DNA of 37,716 bases, taken from assembly GCA_003241475.1 (NCBI GenBank), contig QFQB01000007.1, positions 1 through 37,716 of the forward strand, given 5' to 3'. The position numbers and the translations under genes were made by a program. Positions within the stretch are counted from its first letter, which is position 1, and every line of letters starts with the position of its first letter. A model generated the notes under the pieces. It was given only the letters and a program-made list of their open reading frames with translations, was not told the origin of the DNA and did not search any database. Below are positions 1-7,728 of this stretch, piece after piece. The stretch comes from Micavibrio aeruginosavorus (GTDB lineage Bacteria; Pseudomonadota; Alphaproteobacteria; Micavibrionales; Micavibrionaceae).

Positions 1-2
1 CC

Positions 3-401
3 CATGCCGGATGGGGTGGGGCGCTTGGCGGCGTTCTGGAAGACACTGTCGCAAAAATGAGTCAGGTCGGAACATTGCTGGAAACTGTCCATGCTTGTGT
101 AGGGCCTTGCATTCAGCAAGCGTCATACGAGGTCAGTGAAAGCTTCGCGGACCCGTTCCTTGAAAAACACCCTGACTCGGAAAAGTTCTTCAAGTCGGCC
201 AGAAGGGCGGGCCATTTGATGTTTGATTTGTCTGGATACGTCGCGTTTCGTTTGGCACTTTGTGGAGTCAAAAATGTGTCACTTATGGGTGCGGATACTT
301 ATGCAGAGGAAGCGCGTTGTTTCTCCTATCGCCGCGCCACGCACAGGAAAGAACCGGATTACGGGCGCCAAATATCGGCCATCGTCATTCGAAAAGATTG
401 A
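3..401 (+). CDS. pgeF: PgeF/YfiH family protein (laccase domain), 5'-truncated
   Basis: This is the C-terminal part of a polyphenol oxidase/laccase-domain protein of the YfiH/YlmD/PgeF family. These are zinc-dependent cytosolic enzymes linked to purine nucleoside cleavage and to removing wrong amino acids from peptidoglycan precursors. The reading frame is open from base 3. It begins with HAGWGGALGGVLEDTV, the family's metal-binding HAGW-x-G motif, so the ATG at 57 is internal and the true start lies outside the window. GPCIQQASYEV (Cys-containing GPCI motif) and CFSYRR...GRQISAIVI near the C-terminus match the family's last conserved blocks. The usual HAGWRGA has Gly in place of Arg. About half the usual ~250 residues are visible. 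Family assignment is confident; the exact enzymatic role is not established. Confidence 0.85.
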   Translation, partial: HAGWGGALGGVLEDTVAKMSQVGTLLETVHACVGPCIQQASYEVSESFADPFLEKHPDSEKFFKSARRAGHLMFDLSGYVAFRLALCGVKNVSLMGADTYAEEARCFSYRRATHRKEPDYGRQISAIVIRKD

Positions 402-439
402 CAGAATTCCATGTGTGGCATACATGTCAGCCATATAAT
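398..439 (+). promoter_or_regulatory. Possible promoter for the small membrane protein
   Basis: A perfect TTGACA lies at 398-403, overlapping the stop codon of the preceding gene. TACATG follows at 421-426 after 17 bases. A perfect TATAAT also lies at 434-439, but without a good -35 box. Which -10 box is used cannot be decided from sequence. Confidence 0.4.
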
Positions 440-453
440 TTATGGAGGATGAT

Positions 454-708
454 ATGACGGTTGTTCAAACTTGTTCCGGTTATGCCAAATATGCATTTGG
501 AGCTGTTGCTGGCGGAGCAGGCGTCGTTGCAGTCGTTGCCTCGGCTTGTCGTCTGTTTGACGGAGCCTGTCAGGCAAAAGTTGGAGGGGTGCAAAAGCTT
601 CTCTCCCCTCTTATTGCGCAAATGGATATGATTGGCCCGGCGTCTCTGACGGCTGTAATCGGCGGCACTGTTGCGTATGGTCTACATAAAGCATCGGGTC
701 CTCGGTAA
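454..708 (+). CDS. Small hypothetical membrane protein
   Basis: I do not recognise this 84-residue protein. The start at 454 is chosen because GGAGG (444-448) sits five bases upstream. The in-frame ATG at 442 overlaps that ribosome site and is unlikely. Two stretches are hydrophobic and rich in Gly, Ala and Val: roughly residues 13-33 (AFGAVAGGAGVVAVVASAC) and 60-77 (ASLTAVIGGTVAYGL). A two-helix hairpin protein of the inner membrane would fit. Two Cys residues, in ACRLFDGAC, flank the loop after the first helix. It is followed by a hairpin terminator, so it is probably a single-gene transcript. No function is inferred. Confidence 0.55.
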   Translation: MTVVQTCSGYAKYAFGAVAGGAGVVAVVASACRLFDGACQAKVGGVQKLLSPLIAQMDMIGPASLTAVIGGTVAYGLHKASGPR

Positions 709-721
709 AACTGTTGCAAAG

Positions 722-759
722 CGGCAGATAAGCCTTGCCTAAACTGCCGTCCTTTTTTT
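722..759 (+). terminator. Rho-independent terminator after the small membrane protein
   Basis: CGGCAG (722-727) pairs with CTGCCG (744-749) around a 16-base loop, followed by CC and seven T. The stem is short but the T-run is good. Confidence 0.55.
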
Positions 760-764
760 ATAGT
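735..764 (+). promoter_or_regulatory. Possible prs promoter overlapping the upstream terminator
   Basis: TTGCCT at 735-740 and TATAGT at 759-764 are 18 bases apart. The -10 box uses the end of the terminator T-run. This would give a leader of roughly 30 bases before prs. Confidence 0.4.
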
Positions 765-799
765 CCGGAAACAACAACATATAGCGTTCTGGAAAAAAG

Positions 800-1732
800 A
801 TGATCATTCTCGCGGGGAACTCCAACCGTCCTTTGTCCGAAGCCATTGCCGCACATCTGGGCGTTCCCCTTGCAAAGGCCAGCATCCGTCGCTTCTCCGA
901 CATGGAAGTGTTCGTCGAGATCATGGACAACGTCCGCGGCGAAGATGTATTCGTTATCCAATCCACATCCTATCCCGCCAACGACAATCTGATGGAGTTG
1001 CTGATTACGATCGACGCGCTGAAACGCGGGTCGGCGCGCCGTATCACGGCAGTTCTGCCGTATTTCGGCTATGCCCGCCAGGACCGCAAAACGGGCGGAC
1101 GTACGCCGATTTCGGCCAAGCTGGTCGCCAATATGATAACGGCGGCGGGTGCGAACCGCGTTTTGACGCTGGAGCTGCACGCGGGCCAAATTCAGGGCTT
1201 CTTCGATATCCCGACGGACAATTTGAACATCTCGCCCGTCTTTGTTCCCCACATGGAAAAGCAATTCCAGCCTGAAAGCACAGTTATGGTTTCGCCCGAC
1301 GTGGGCGGCGTGGTGCGCGCCCGCGCTTTTGCGAAAAAGCTCAATACAGATCTGGCTATTATCGACAAGCGCCGCGAGAAGGCGGGGGTGTCCGAAGTCA
1401 TGAACATCATCGGCGAGGTCGAGGGCAAGGACTGCATCATGGTGGACGATATCGTCGATTCCGCCGGAACGCTGTGCAATGCCGCCGTTGCCCTTAAAAA
1501 TGCCGGTGCGAAGTCCATCCATGCCTACATCGTGCATGGAGTCCTTTCCGGTGGCGCTGTGGCCCGTGTGGCTTCCAGCCCGATAGAGAAGCTGGTGATC
1601 ACGGACAGCATTTGTGCGCCAGAGGCTGTCCGTATGTCGCCCAATATTGAGTCCATTAGCATCGCCACTCTTATGGGCGAAGCAATTACGCGGATCACCG
1701 AAGAGCGCTCGATTTCCGCGCTTTTCACCTAA
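800..1732 (+). CDS. prs: Ribose-phosphate pyrophosphokinase (PRPP synthetase)
   Basis: The enzyme makes PRPP from ribose 5-phosphate and ATP in the cytosol, feeding purine, pyrimidine, histidine, tryptophan and NAD synthesis. At 310 residues it has the normal class I length. Visible motifs are RRFSDMEVFVE (N-terminal effector and ATP region), YFGYARQDRK (catalytic flexible loop), LELHAGQIQGFFDIP and the PRPP-binding loop VDDIVDSAGTL near residue 215-225. The start at 800 is preceded by GGAAAAAAG. The antiporter gene starts eight bases after its stop and is probably co-transcribed. No defects are seen. Confidence 0.97.
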   Translation: MIILAGNSNRPLSEAIAAHLGVPLAKASIRRFSDMEVFVEIMDNVRGEDVFVIQSTSYPANDNLMELLITIDALKRGSARRITAVLPYFGYARQDRKTGGRTPISAKLVANMITAAGANRVLTLELHAGQIQGFFDIPTDNLNISPVFVPHMEKQFQPESTVMVSPDVGGVVRARAFAKKLNTDLAIIDKRREKAGVSEVMNIIGEVEGKDCIMVDDIVDSAGTLCNAAVALKNAGAKSIHAYIVHGVLSGGAVARVASSPIEKLVITDSICAPEAVRMSPNIESISIATLMGEAITRITEERSISALFT

Positions 1733-1740
1733 AGCCCGCC

Positions 1741-2976
1741 ATGACGGTTTTTGAAATCATCGCTGTCATATTGTCTGTCGCCGCAATAGGCGGTTACATC
1801 AATTACAGATACATAGGATTTCCTCCAACTATTGGTCATATGGCTTTTGCGCTTTTGTTGTCCGTTCTGGCAATTTTTGCGGGTTCTATGGGCTGGTTTG
1901 ATCTTGATGCGGCACGGGCTGTGGTCAATTCTATCGATTTTTCTGAAGTCGTTTTGCACGGACTTTTATCGTATCTGCTTTTTGCCGGCGCTCTTCATAT
2001 TCGCCTGGATGATTTAAAATCCGTAAAATGGGCTGTCGGTTCTCTGGCGACGATCGGCGTTGTGATGGCGACCTTCCTCATTGGGACGCTTATATGGTGG
2101 GCGGCTCAATGGATGGGGCTTCCCATGCCGTATGTTTATGCCTTGCTTTTTGGAGCCCTTATTTCTCCGACCGATCCGATTGCGGTGCTCAGCATCTTGA
2201 AAGAGGCGGGGGCTTCTAAATCGCTCTCAACGAAGGTCGGCGGTGAAAGCCTGTTCAATGATGGCGTAGGCGTCGTGCTCTTTTTGGCCATTTTAAGCGC
2301 AGCAAATAACCCAGATCATTTTGAAGTCAGCCATGTTCTATTGGCTTTTGTAGAAGAGGGCATGGGCGGTTTGCTTCTAGGCGGCGTTCTTGGATGGATA
2401 ACGTATTGTTTGTTGCGTTCCATCGATGATTACAAGGTTGAAGTCTTGCTCACTATTGCTCTTGTAACCGGGGGCTATGCTCTAGCTGAGGCTCTGCATA
2501 TATCTGCACCGCTTTGTATGGTTGCTGCCGGCTTAATCATAGGCAATCAAGGCCGTGCCCATGGTATGTCTGATACGACGCGCCAGCATATTGATGTGTT
2601 TTGGGAGTTGGTTGATGAGGTCCTTAACGCCGTGTTGTTCTTATTGATTGGCCTTGAAATCCTGATTGTTACACTTTCGTCGCATACGGTTCAGTTGGGC
2701 CTGATCGCCATTCCTATCGTGCTGTTGGCGCGATTTGTAAGCGTGGGCTTGCCAGTGACTGTCATGCGTTTTTTCCAGGCCTTCGATAAAGGCACGGTGC
2801 GCCTGCTGACATGGGGTGGCTTGCGGGGTGGTTTGTCGATCGCTATGGCTTTATCTTTGCCTGCAGGCCCTGAAAAACCCGTTATTTTGACAATGACCTA
2901 TATCGTCGTCCTGTTTTCTATTTTTGTTCAAGGGCTCACGTTCAAGCGCAGTATTGCTTACATTATGAAACGTTGA
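1741..2976 (+). CDS. CPA1-family Na+/H+ antiporter (NhaP-like)
   Basis: This is an inner-membrane cation/proton antiporter of 411 residues with about 11-12 hydrophobic segments. The CPA1 hallmark is clear: ISPTDPIAVLSILKE followed by GGESLFNDGVGVVLF, where the acidic residues form the ion-binding site. A late TWGGLRGGLSIAMALSLP block is typical of NhaP/NHE-type exchangers. The function would be pH and Na+ or K+ homeostasis; ion specificity cannot be read from sequence. The start at 1741 follows prs by eight bases and has only a weak ribosome site. Base composition is lower in GC than prs (lines of about 38-50% against about 60-65%), which may reflect membrane codons or separate ancestry. Confidence 0.93.
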   Translation: MTVFEIIAVILSVAAIGGYINYRYIGFPPTIGHMAFALLLSVLAIFAGSMGWFDLDAARAVVNSIDFSEVVLHGLLSYLLFAGALHIRLDDLKSVKWAVGSLATIGVVMATFLIGTLIWWAAQWMGLPMPYVYALLFGALISPTDPIAVLSILKEAGASKSLSTKVGGESLFNDGVGVVLFLAILSAANNPDHFEVSHVLLAFVEEGMGGLLLGGVLGWITYCLLRSIDDYKVEVLLTIALVTGGYALAEALHISAPLCMVAAGLIIGNQGRAHGMSDTTRQHIDVFWELVDEVLNAVLFLLIGLEILIVTLSSHTVQLGLIAIPIVLLARFVSVGLPVTVMRFFQAFDKGTVRLLTWGGLRGGLSIAMALSLPAGPEKPVILTMTYIVVLFSIFVQGLTFKRSIAYIMKR

Positions 2977-3123
2977 TTGGCCTTGTTTTGTCTGAGTTTG
3001 AAAAGGCCGCACATCCCAGATATTCCTTGATTTTCTGCCCCGATTCCGCTTTAGTGCGCCTCAAGCGACCAGCACCCCTGGAGGTTGGCGCATAACTTAT
3101 TGATATAAAAGGAAACCACTACC

Positions 3124-3792
3124 ATGACAAAGCACTACGCACTGTCAGCGGAAACACGGGAACGGGCAGGTAAAGGGGTCGCCCGAGCACTCCGCCGCGA
3201 AAAGAAAATCCCAGCCGTTATTTACGGCGACGCCAAAGAAGCCGAAACGATCGAGCTTCCTGTGAAGGAAATCACGCTCGAGTACCACAAGGGCCACATG
3301 TTCACGAACCTGTGCGACCTGACGGTTGGTAGCAAAAAGCAACTCGTGCTTGTGCGCGATGTTCAGGTTCACCCTGTAACGGATGCCGTTTTGCACGTTG
3401 ACTTCATGCGCGTAACGCCGAAAACAACGATCACCGTTCATGTTCCAGTTCACTTTGAAAACGAAGAGAACTGCCCGGGCTTGAAAAACAAAGGCTCGCT
3501 GACGATCGTTCGTCACGATGTCGAGTTGATCTGCAAGGCGACGGACATTCCGGAATCCATTACGGTTGACCTAAGCACATTCGAAATCGGCGATGCGATC
3601 AAGATCAGCAACGTGAAACTTCCAAACGGCACGAAGCCAGCCATCACGAACCGCGATTTCACCATCGCGACGATTGCTGCGCCACGTCTATTGCTTGAAG
3701 AAGAAGACGCGATCAACGCAGAAAAAGCCGCTGCCGATGCAGAAAAAGCCGCTACCGAAGCCGCCGCGGCCCCTGCAGAAGACAAGAAGTAA
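3124..3792 (+). CDS. rplY: 50S ribosomal protein L25/general stress protein Ctc
   Basis: This protein binds 5S rRNA in the large ribosomal subunit. At 222 residues it is the long Ctc type. An N-terminal L25 domain (residues 1-95, with RERAGKGVARALRREKKIPAVIYGD and VRDVQVHPVTDAVLHVDFMRV) is followed by the C-terminal beta domain (about 100-185). The tail is rich in Ala, Glu and Lys, with repeated AEKAAA units. AAAGG lies about 11 bases before the ATG. It is followed at once by pth, the usual bacterial neighbour, but a strong terminator hairpin separates the two. A possible promoter is TTGATT (3027-3032) with TTTAGT (3050-3055). Confidence 0.95.
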   Translation: MTKHYALSAETRERAGKGVARALRREKKIPAVIYGDAKEAETIELPVKEITLEYHKGHMFTNLCDLTVGSKKQLVLVRDVQVHPVTDAVLHVDFMRVTPKTTITVHVPVHFENEENCPGLKNKGSLTIVRHDVELICKATDIPESITVDLSTFEIGDAIKISNVKLPNGTKPAITNRDFTIATIAAPRLLLEEEDAINAEKAAADAEKAATEAAAAPAEDKK

Positions 3793-3798
3793 TCATAC

Positions 3799-3848
3799 AA
3801 AAAGAGGCGGGGAGGCATATTCATGTTTTCCCGCCTCTTTTCTTTTTT
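3799..3848 (+). terminator. Strong rho-independent terminator of rplY, reaching to the pth start region
   Basis: Bases 3800-3813 pair with 3828-3841. The core is GAGGCGGG with CCCGCCTC, extended by A-T pairs outside and one G-T plus one A-T pair inside. A T-rich tract runs to 3848. The 14-base loop (3814-3827) holds the ATG at 3823, and a GGGGAGG ribosome-site-like stretch lies in the left arm. This argues that the functional pth start is downstream, or that the hairpin controls pth. Confidence 0.8.
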
Positions 3849-3879
3849 CAAAGCGCAACCCCAGCAGGACGCCGCGCCC

Positions 3880-4464
3880 ATGTGGATTTTGGTCGGTCTG
3901 GGAAATCCCGGCAAAGACTACGAAAACAACCGCCACAATATCGGTTTCATGGTGATCGATGAGATCGCCAGCCATTTCGGTCTTTCCGCATTCAAATCAA
4001 AATTCGAAGGGGACATCACCGAAGGCCGGATCAACGAGGAAAAGGTCGTGCTGGTCAAACCGCAGACCTATATGAACCTGTCCGGCCAATGCGTACAAAA
4101 AGTCGCGCGTTTTTACAAGGTGACCCCCAACCGCATTATTGCATTCCATGACGAGCTTGATCTGGCCGCTGGAAAGATGCGCATTAAAAAGGGCGGCGGA
4201 GCTGCCGGGCACAATGGGTTGAAATCCATGGATGCATGCCTGAACAGCCAAGATTACTGGCGCGTTCGCCTCGGCATCGGTCATCCAGGTGACAAGGACC
4301 GCGTAACGGGCCATGTGCTCGGTGATTTTTCCAAGGCAGAAAAACAATGGTTGCCGGACTGGATCGACGCGCTCTCCAAAAACACGCCGCTTTTGCTTGC
4401 TGGAAAAGGTGAGGATTATATGACGAAAGTCGCGGCGGATTTCCCCGCGTCGAAAGGGGCATAG
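3880..4464 (+). CDS. pth: Peptidyl-tRNA hydrolase
   Basis: The enzyme frees tRNA from peptidyl-tRNA that has dropped off the ribosome. The start chosen is ATG 3880, giving 194 residues beginning MWILVGLGNPG, the normal family length. An in-frame ATG at 3823 would add 19 residues but lies in the loop of the rplY terminator. AGGA at 3866-3869 is ten bases upstream of 3880. With this start the key residues are His19 (RHNIGF), Asn66 (TYMNLSG), Asp91 (FHDELDL) and Asn112 (GHNGLKS), close to the classic His20, Asp93 and Asn114 positions of the E. coli enzyme. The next gene starts directly after the stop codon. Confidence 0.93.
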   Translation: MWILVGLGNPGKDYENNRHNIGFMVIDEIASHFGLSAFKSKFEGDITEGRINEEKVVLVKPQTYMNLSGQCVQKVARFYKVTPNRIIAFHDELDLAAGKMRIKKGGGAAGHNGLKSMDACLNSQDYWRVRLGIGHPGDKDRVTGHVLGDFSKAEKQWLPDWIDALSKNTPLLLAGKGEDYMTKVAADFPASKGA

Positions 4465-5346
4465 GTGCACAGAAAAGATATTTTTCTTGTGTTGCTGGTG
4501 ACTGTTCTTTGGGGGCTTAGTTTTACCGTCATCAAGATCGGTGTGGCGGATATGCCGCCCTTGTTCTTATGTGCTATGCGATTTTTGTTCACGGCTATTC
4601 CTGCCGCGTTTTTTATCAAAAAACCGCAAACCAGTTGGGCGATCCTTGCGTCATTTGGCCTGTGTCTGGGCGTGGCGGTGTTCGGGCTTTTGTTCGTCGG
4701 GATCAAGCAGGGTATGGGCGCGGGATTGTCGTCCGTTATCATGCAGGCGCAGGTGTTTTTTACGATCCTGCTGTCATCCTTCATTTTTAAGGAACATCTG
4801 CAAAAACATCAATGGGCGGCGTGCCTGCTGTGCTTTGCAGGACTTGGTGTGCTTGCCATGGAACAATCGCAGCCTTCAGCGCTCGTTCCTTTCCTGATTG
4901 TTATGGCGGCCTCGTTTTGCTGGGGATGCGCCAACATCATCACCAAGAAGGCTGGCAACATCGACATGGTCGGCTTCATCGTCTATTCGAGCCTGTTTAG
5001 CCCCATTCCCCTCATCGGCCTTTCCTTCGTTCTGGATGGGCCGGAGGCAATCCTCCACGGCATAGAGGCCATGACGTGGACAAGCGTTCTGGCGATTGGT
5101 TATTTGGCGTTTCTTGCGACATTGCTGGCGTTTTCCTTGTGGTCGCATTTGTTGCAGAAATACAAAGCCCCTGTGGTGACGCCCTTTGCCTTGCTGGTGC
5201 CGGTATCGGGCATGCTGTGTGCCATGATCTTTCTAGGCGAGCGTATTACGATGATGGAAATGGCCGGCGGGGCGCTTATATTTACAGGGTTGATTATCAA
5301 CATAATGGGCTCTAGATTGCGCACACTTATTGGAAAAGGATCTTAA
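4465..5346 (+). CDS. EamA/DMT-superfamily transporter
   Basis: This is an inner-membrane permease of the drug/metabolite transporter superfamily with two EamA repeats. It has 293 residues and about ten hydrophobic helices. The start MHRKDIFLVLLVTVLWGLSF carries the WG-(L/S)-(N/S)F helix-1 motif. The second half starts near LIVMAASFCWGCANIITKK, a repeat of the same pattern, and ends in a GALIFTGLIINI helix. The start codon is GTG, directly next to the pth stop, with AAAGGGG six bases upstream, so translation is likely coupled. Substrate is unknown; family members export amino acids, purines or metabolites. It lies between pth and ychF, which are often neighbours, so it may be a lineage-specific insertion. 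Confidence 0.88.
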   Translation: MHRKDIFLVLLVTVLWGLSFTVIKIGVADMPPLFLCAMRFLFTAIPAAFFIKKPQTSWAILASFGLCLGVAVFGLLFVGIKQGMGAGLSSVIMQAQVFFTILLSSFIFKEHLQKHQWAACLLCFAGLGVLAMEQSQPSALVPFLIVMAASFCWGCANIITKKAGNIDMVGFIVYSSLFSPIPLIGLSFVLDGPEAILHGIEAMTWTSVLAIGYLAFLATLLAFSLWSHLLQKYKAPVVTPFALLVPVSGMLCAMIFLGERITMMEMAGGALIFTGLIINIMGSRLRTLIGKGS

Positions 5347-5348
5347 CT

Positions 5349-6452
5349 ATGGGTATTAATTGCGGGATTGTCGGGCTTCCAAACGTAGGCAAATCGACAC
5401 TGTTCAACGCGATCACGAAAACGCAGGCCGCGCAGGCCGCTAACTTTCCGTTCTGCACGATCGAGCCGAACACGGGCATGGTCGCGCTCCCCGACGAGCG
5501 TCTGGATACGATTGCCGCCATTGGTAAATCCCAAAAGATCGTGCCGACGCAGCTTGAGATCGTCGATATCGCGGGTCTTGTAAAAGGCGCGTCCAAAGGC
5601 GAGGGCCTTGGCAACCAATTCCTTGCGAATATTCGCGAGACGGATGCGATTATCCATGTCGTGCGTTGCTTTGAAAACGGCGATATTACGCACGTTGAAG
5701 GTTCGGTTGATCCGATCCGCGATGCAGAAATCATTGAAACGGAATTGATGCTGGCGGATCTGGACTCGCTGACGAAGCAAGTCGACAACCTTGCCAAAAA
5801 AGCCAAGGGCAATGACAAGGACGCCAAGGCGCAGCACGATTTCTACGTGAAGGTGAAAGCGGCGCTCGAAGAAGGCAAGCCAGCTCGTACGGTTGTGCCT
5901 GCCGATCCAGAAGAACAACGTTTTATGAAGTTAGCGCAGCTTCTAACCTCCAAGCCGATCCTTTATGTCTGCAACGTCAACGAAGACGAAGCCGCCACGG
6001 GCAACGAGTGGAGCAAAAAGGTCGAGGCGATGGCCAAAGCGCAACATGCCGGCAGCGTCATTATTTCCGCTGCGATTGAATCTGAAATCGCGCAATTGAC
6101 CTCCGACGAAGAAAAGAAAGAGTTCCTCGATACGCTGGGTCTTGCTGAGCCGGGATTGAACAAGATTATCCGCGCCGCTTTTTCAACGCTGGGATTGCAA
6201 ACATATTTTACGGTTGGGCCAAAAGAGGCCCGCGCGTGGACCGTGCGCAAAGGGGCAAAGGGGCCGGAAGCGGCGGGTGTTATCCACTCCGATTTCGAAA
6301 AGGGGTATATCCGCGCCGAAGTCATGGCCTATGACGATTATGTTGCGCTGAAGAGCGAGCAAGCTGTGAAAGAAGCGGGTAAATATAAATCCGAAGGCAA
6401 AGACTACGTCGTCAGGGACGGCGATATCATCCTGTTCCGCTTCAACAACTAG
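5349..6452 (+). CDS. ychF: Ribosome-associated ATPase/GTPase YchF (Ola1/Obg family)
   Basis: This TRAFAC-class P-loop protein binds ribosomes and prefers ATP in many species. It acts in translation and stress control. It has 367 residues. G1 is GLPNVGKST near residues 8-16, G3 is VDIAGLVKGASKGEGLGNQFL and the NKxD-equivalent is YVCNVNEDE. The C-terminal TGS domain runs from about 282 (LQTYFTVGPKEARAWTVRKG) and ends DGDIILFRFNN. AAAGGA precedes the ATG. The gene starts two bases after the EamA gene and closes this run of plus-strand genes. Confidence 0.97.
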   Translation: MGINCGIVGLPNVGKSTLFNAITKTQAAQAANFPFCTIEPNTGMVALPDERLDTIAAIGKSQKIVPTQLEIVDIAGLVKGASKGEGLGNQFLANIRETDAIIHVVRCFENGDITHVEGSVDPIRDAEIIETELMLADLDSLTKQVDNLAKKAKGNDKDAKAQHDFYVKVKAALEEGKPARTVVPADPEEQRFMKLAQLLTSKPILYVCNVNEDEAATGNEWSKKVEAMAKAQHAGSVIISAAIESEIAQLTSDEEKKEFLDTLGLAEPGLNKIIRAAFSTLGLQTYFTVGPKEARAWTVRKGAKGPEAAGVIHSDFEKGYIRAEVMAYDDYVALKSEQAVKEAGKYKSEGKDYVVRDGDIILFRFNN

Positions 6453-6455
6453 AGA

Positions 6456-6908
6456 TCAATCCGGATCGGCGATCAGTTTTGCGGCAAGCGTTTTGATGGC
6501 TTGCTGTTTGCGGCTGGCGACTCCGAAGGCATCGGAGATCATCGGCGCGGCGGCGAGCGGCATATTGTCGAGCACGCCGTCGCCATCCGGATCAAGAATG
6601 GTTTTAAGCATGACTTCTGCGGTTTCTTTGAAATCCTTGTCTTCGAGAGCGTCCTTGAAATGTTCGATAGCGGCCATTTCGGCGGCGCTTAAATGGCCGT
6701 CCAAAACCATGTCGTAGCCTGCAGATCTCAAGATGGCTTCGAGGGCGATGGTGGCATTTCCTTGTGGTAGCTGGCCTGTCTTGGCGAAATTGATCGTCGC
6801 GATCATTTGCTGATAGGGCGTCAAAAGCCGGACCTTTTCAGGGTTCGTAAAAACCTTTGGGTCGTTCGGATTGAGGATTTCTTCGGGAGAGGCGCTGTTG
6901 TGTTTCAT
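6456..6908 (-). CDS. Small EF-hand-like hypothetical protein
   Basis: This is a 150-residue soluble protein with two calcium-loop-like motifs. One is DMVLDGHLSAAE (residues 66-77; position 3 is Val, so degenerate). The other is DPDGDGVLDN (106-115), a good D-x-D-x-D-G loop. The rest looks alpha-helical. No signal peptide is seen. The ATG at 6908 is preferred over an upstream in-frame TTG (6926) because a strong promoter ends six bases before it and there is no clear ribosome site. The gene converges with ychF, three bases apart. The neighbour at 7096-7650 also carries an EF-hand loop, so the two may be related in role. Function unknown. Confidence 0.6.
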   Translation of the reverse strand: MKHNSASPEEILNPNDPKVFTNPEKVRLLTPYQQMIATINFAKTGQLPQGNATIALEAILRSAGYDMVLDGHLSAAEMAAIEHFKDALEDKDFKETAEVMLKTILDPDGDGVLDNMPLAAAPMISDAFGVASRKQQAIKTLAAKLIADPD

Positions 6909-6914
6909 GCGCTC

Positions 6915-6943
6915 ACTATACGCCAAAACGCGAAAAAGTCCAA
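6915..6943 (-). promoter_or_regulatory. Sigma70-type promoter, apparently leaderless
   Basis: Reading the minus strand, TTGGAC (6943-6938) and TATAGT (6920-6915) are exactly 17 bases apart. Six bases then separate the -10 box from the ATG at 6908. Transcription would therefore begin at or next to the A of the start codon. Confidence 0.6.
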
Positions 6944-7095
6944 CATTTTCCAGAATCTATGATTTATCAGTTCGTTTTGCTGAAATTTTTCTTTCTGTTG
7001 CGGATAGGCCGTGAAAGATGCGCACGCAAGGCGCCAAGGCCTTTACCCTATGACAAGACGGGCAGGTGATCCATGTTCTGGAATAGGGCGCGCTG

Positions 7096-7650
7096 TTAAG
7101 GGCCATTAAACCCCAGTTTGCGGCTCAAGAAATTCCCGAAGCTGTTGTCTTGCGAAGGCTCGTCGTCTTTCAGGCCGACCATGCCCAATGCGGCATTCAA
7201 GAAGGATTTTCCAAGACTTGATTGCTCCAGCCCGTTTTTGTTTTCCGGCGCAGATGTGCCGGGCGCTTTGTCGTCTTTCGCGCTGTAATTGAAAAAAGCG
7301 CCTAAAGCGCCGGACTGGCCAAGCTGGAATCCGCCGCTAAGACCCATGGAAATCGCTGCGGTATCGAGCATGACTTCCGCCGTTCTGGTCATGCCGCTCA
7401 GGAAGCCTGTATCCGCTCTTTTGGCGGCGATTATGTCCATGTCTTCTTTATTGAAAACGCCGTCCCCGTTGCCGTGGGCGCGGTCGATAATCATGGCGCG
7501 CTCGCCCACAGGTGCGATGCCGTTGGCAAAATCACGGTTGGCTACTTGAAACTTGGTATTCGCATCGAGAAGGTGAAAGTTGTCCGCTTCGAAACGGCGC
7601 TTTTCCATTTCGTTCATAGACTCATAATTAGTGGGCTGTATATCGGCCAT
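7096..7650 (-). CDS. EF-hand-like hypothetical protein
   Basis: This is a 184-residue protein of unknown function. One EF-hand-like loop, HGNGDGVFNKED (residues 59-70), fits N-x-D-G-x-F-x-x-x-D except that position 1 is His. The middle (about 78-125) is helical and Gly-rich, with SMGLSGGFQLGQSGALGAFF; the tail is polar and probably flexible. No signal peptide or clear membrane helix is seen. The ATG at 7650 has no ribosome site, but a promoter ends six bases before it, as in the neighbouring EF-hand gene. It sits between that gene and ilvE, all on the minus strand. The 187 bases between the two EF-hand genes hold only the promoter of the next gene and no clear terminator. Confidence 0.6.
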   Translation of the reverse strand: MADIQPTNYESMNEMEKRRFEADNFHLLDANTKFQVANRDFANGIAPVGERAMIIDRAHGNGDGVFNKEDMDIIAAKRADTGFLSGMTRTAEVMLDTAAISMGLSGGFQLGQSGALGAFFNYSAKDDKAPGTSAPENKNGLEQSSLGKSFLNAALGMVGLKDDEPSQDNSFGNFLSRKLGFNGP

Positions 7651-7656
7651 AGATAC

Positions 7657-7686
7657 AGTGTATCGAAAAGGCCGTTAAGAAAGCAA
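7657..7686 (-). promoter_or_regulatory. Sigma70-like promoter, apparently leaderless
   Basis: On the minus strand, TTGCTT (7686-7681) and TACACT (7662-7657) are 18 bases apart, and the ATG at 7650 follows six bases later. The -35 box overlaps the end of the ilvE terminator. Confidence 0.45.
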
Positions 7687-7709
7687 AAATCGCCCGATCG
7701 GGCGATTTT
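7686..7709 (-). terminator. Perfectly palindromic terminator of ilvE
   Basis: This is a 24-base perfect palindrome with core TCGCCCGATCGGGCGA flanked by four A and four T. On the minus strand a fifth T follows. It lies 20 bases after the ilvE stop and should work as an intrinsic terminator in both directions. Confidence 0.85.
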
Positions 7710-7728
7710 GTTATTGTTTTTCAGTTTG

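Noticed and set aside
758..1537. Minus-strand open frame over prs
   Set aside because: Antisense to a complete prs gene and rich in His/Arg/Asp as shadows are; no domain.
2979..3008. Hairpin GGCCTT...AAGGCC after the antiporter gene
   Set aside because: The stem is only six pairs with an 18-base loop and no T-run, so it is not a convincing terminator.
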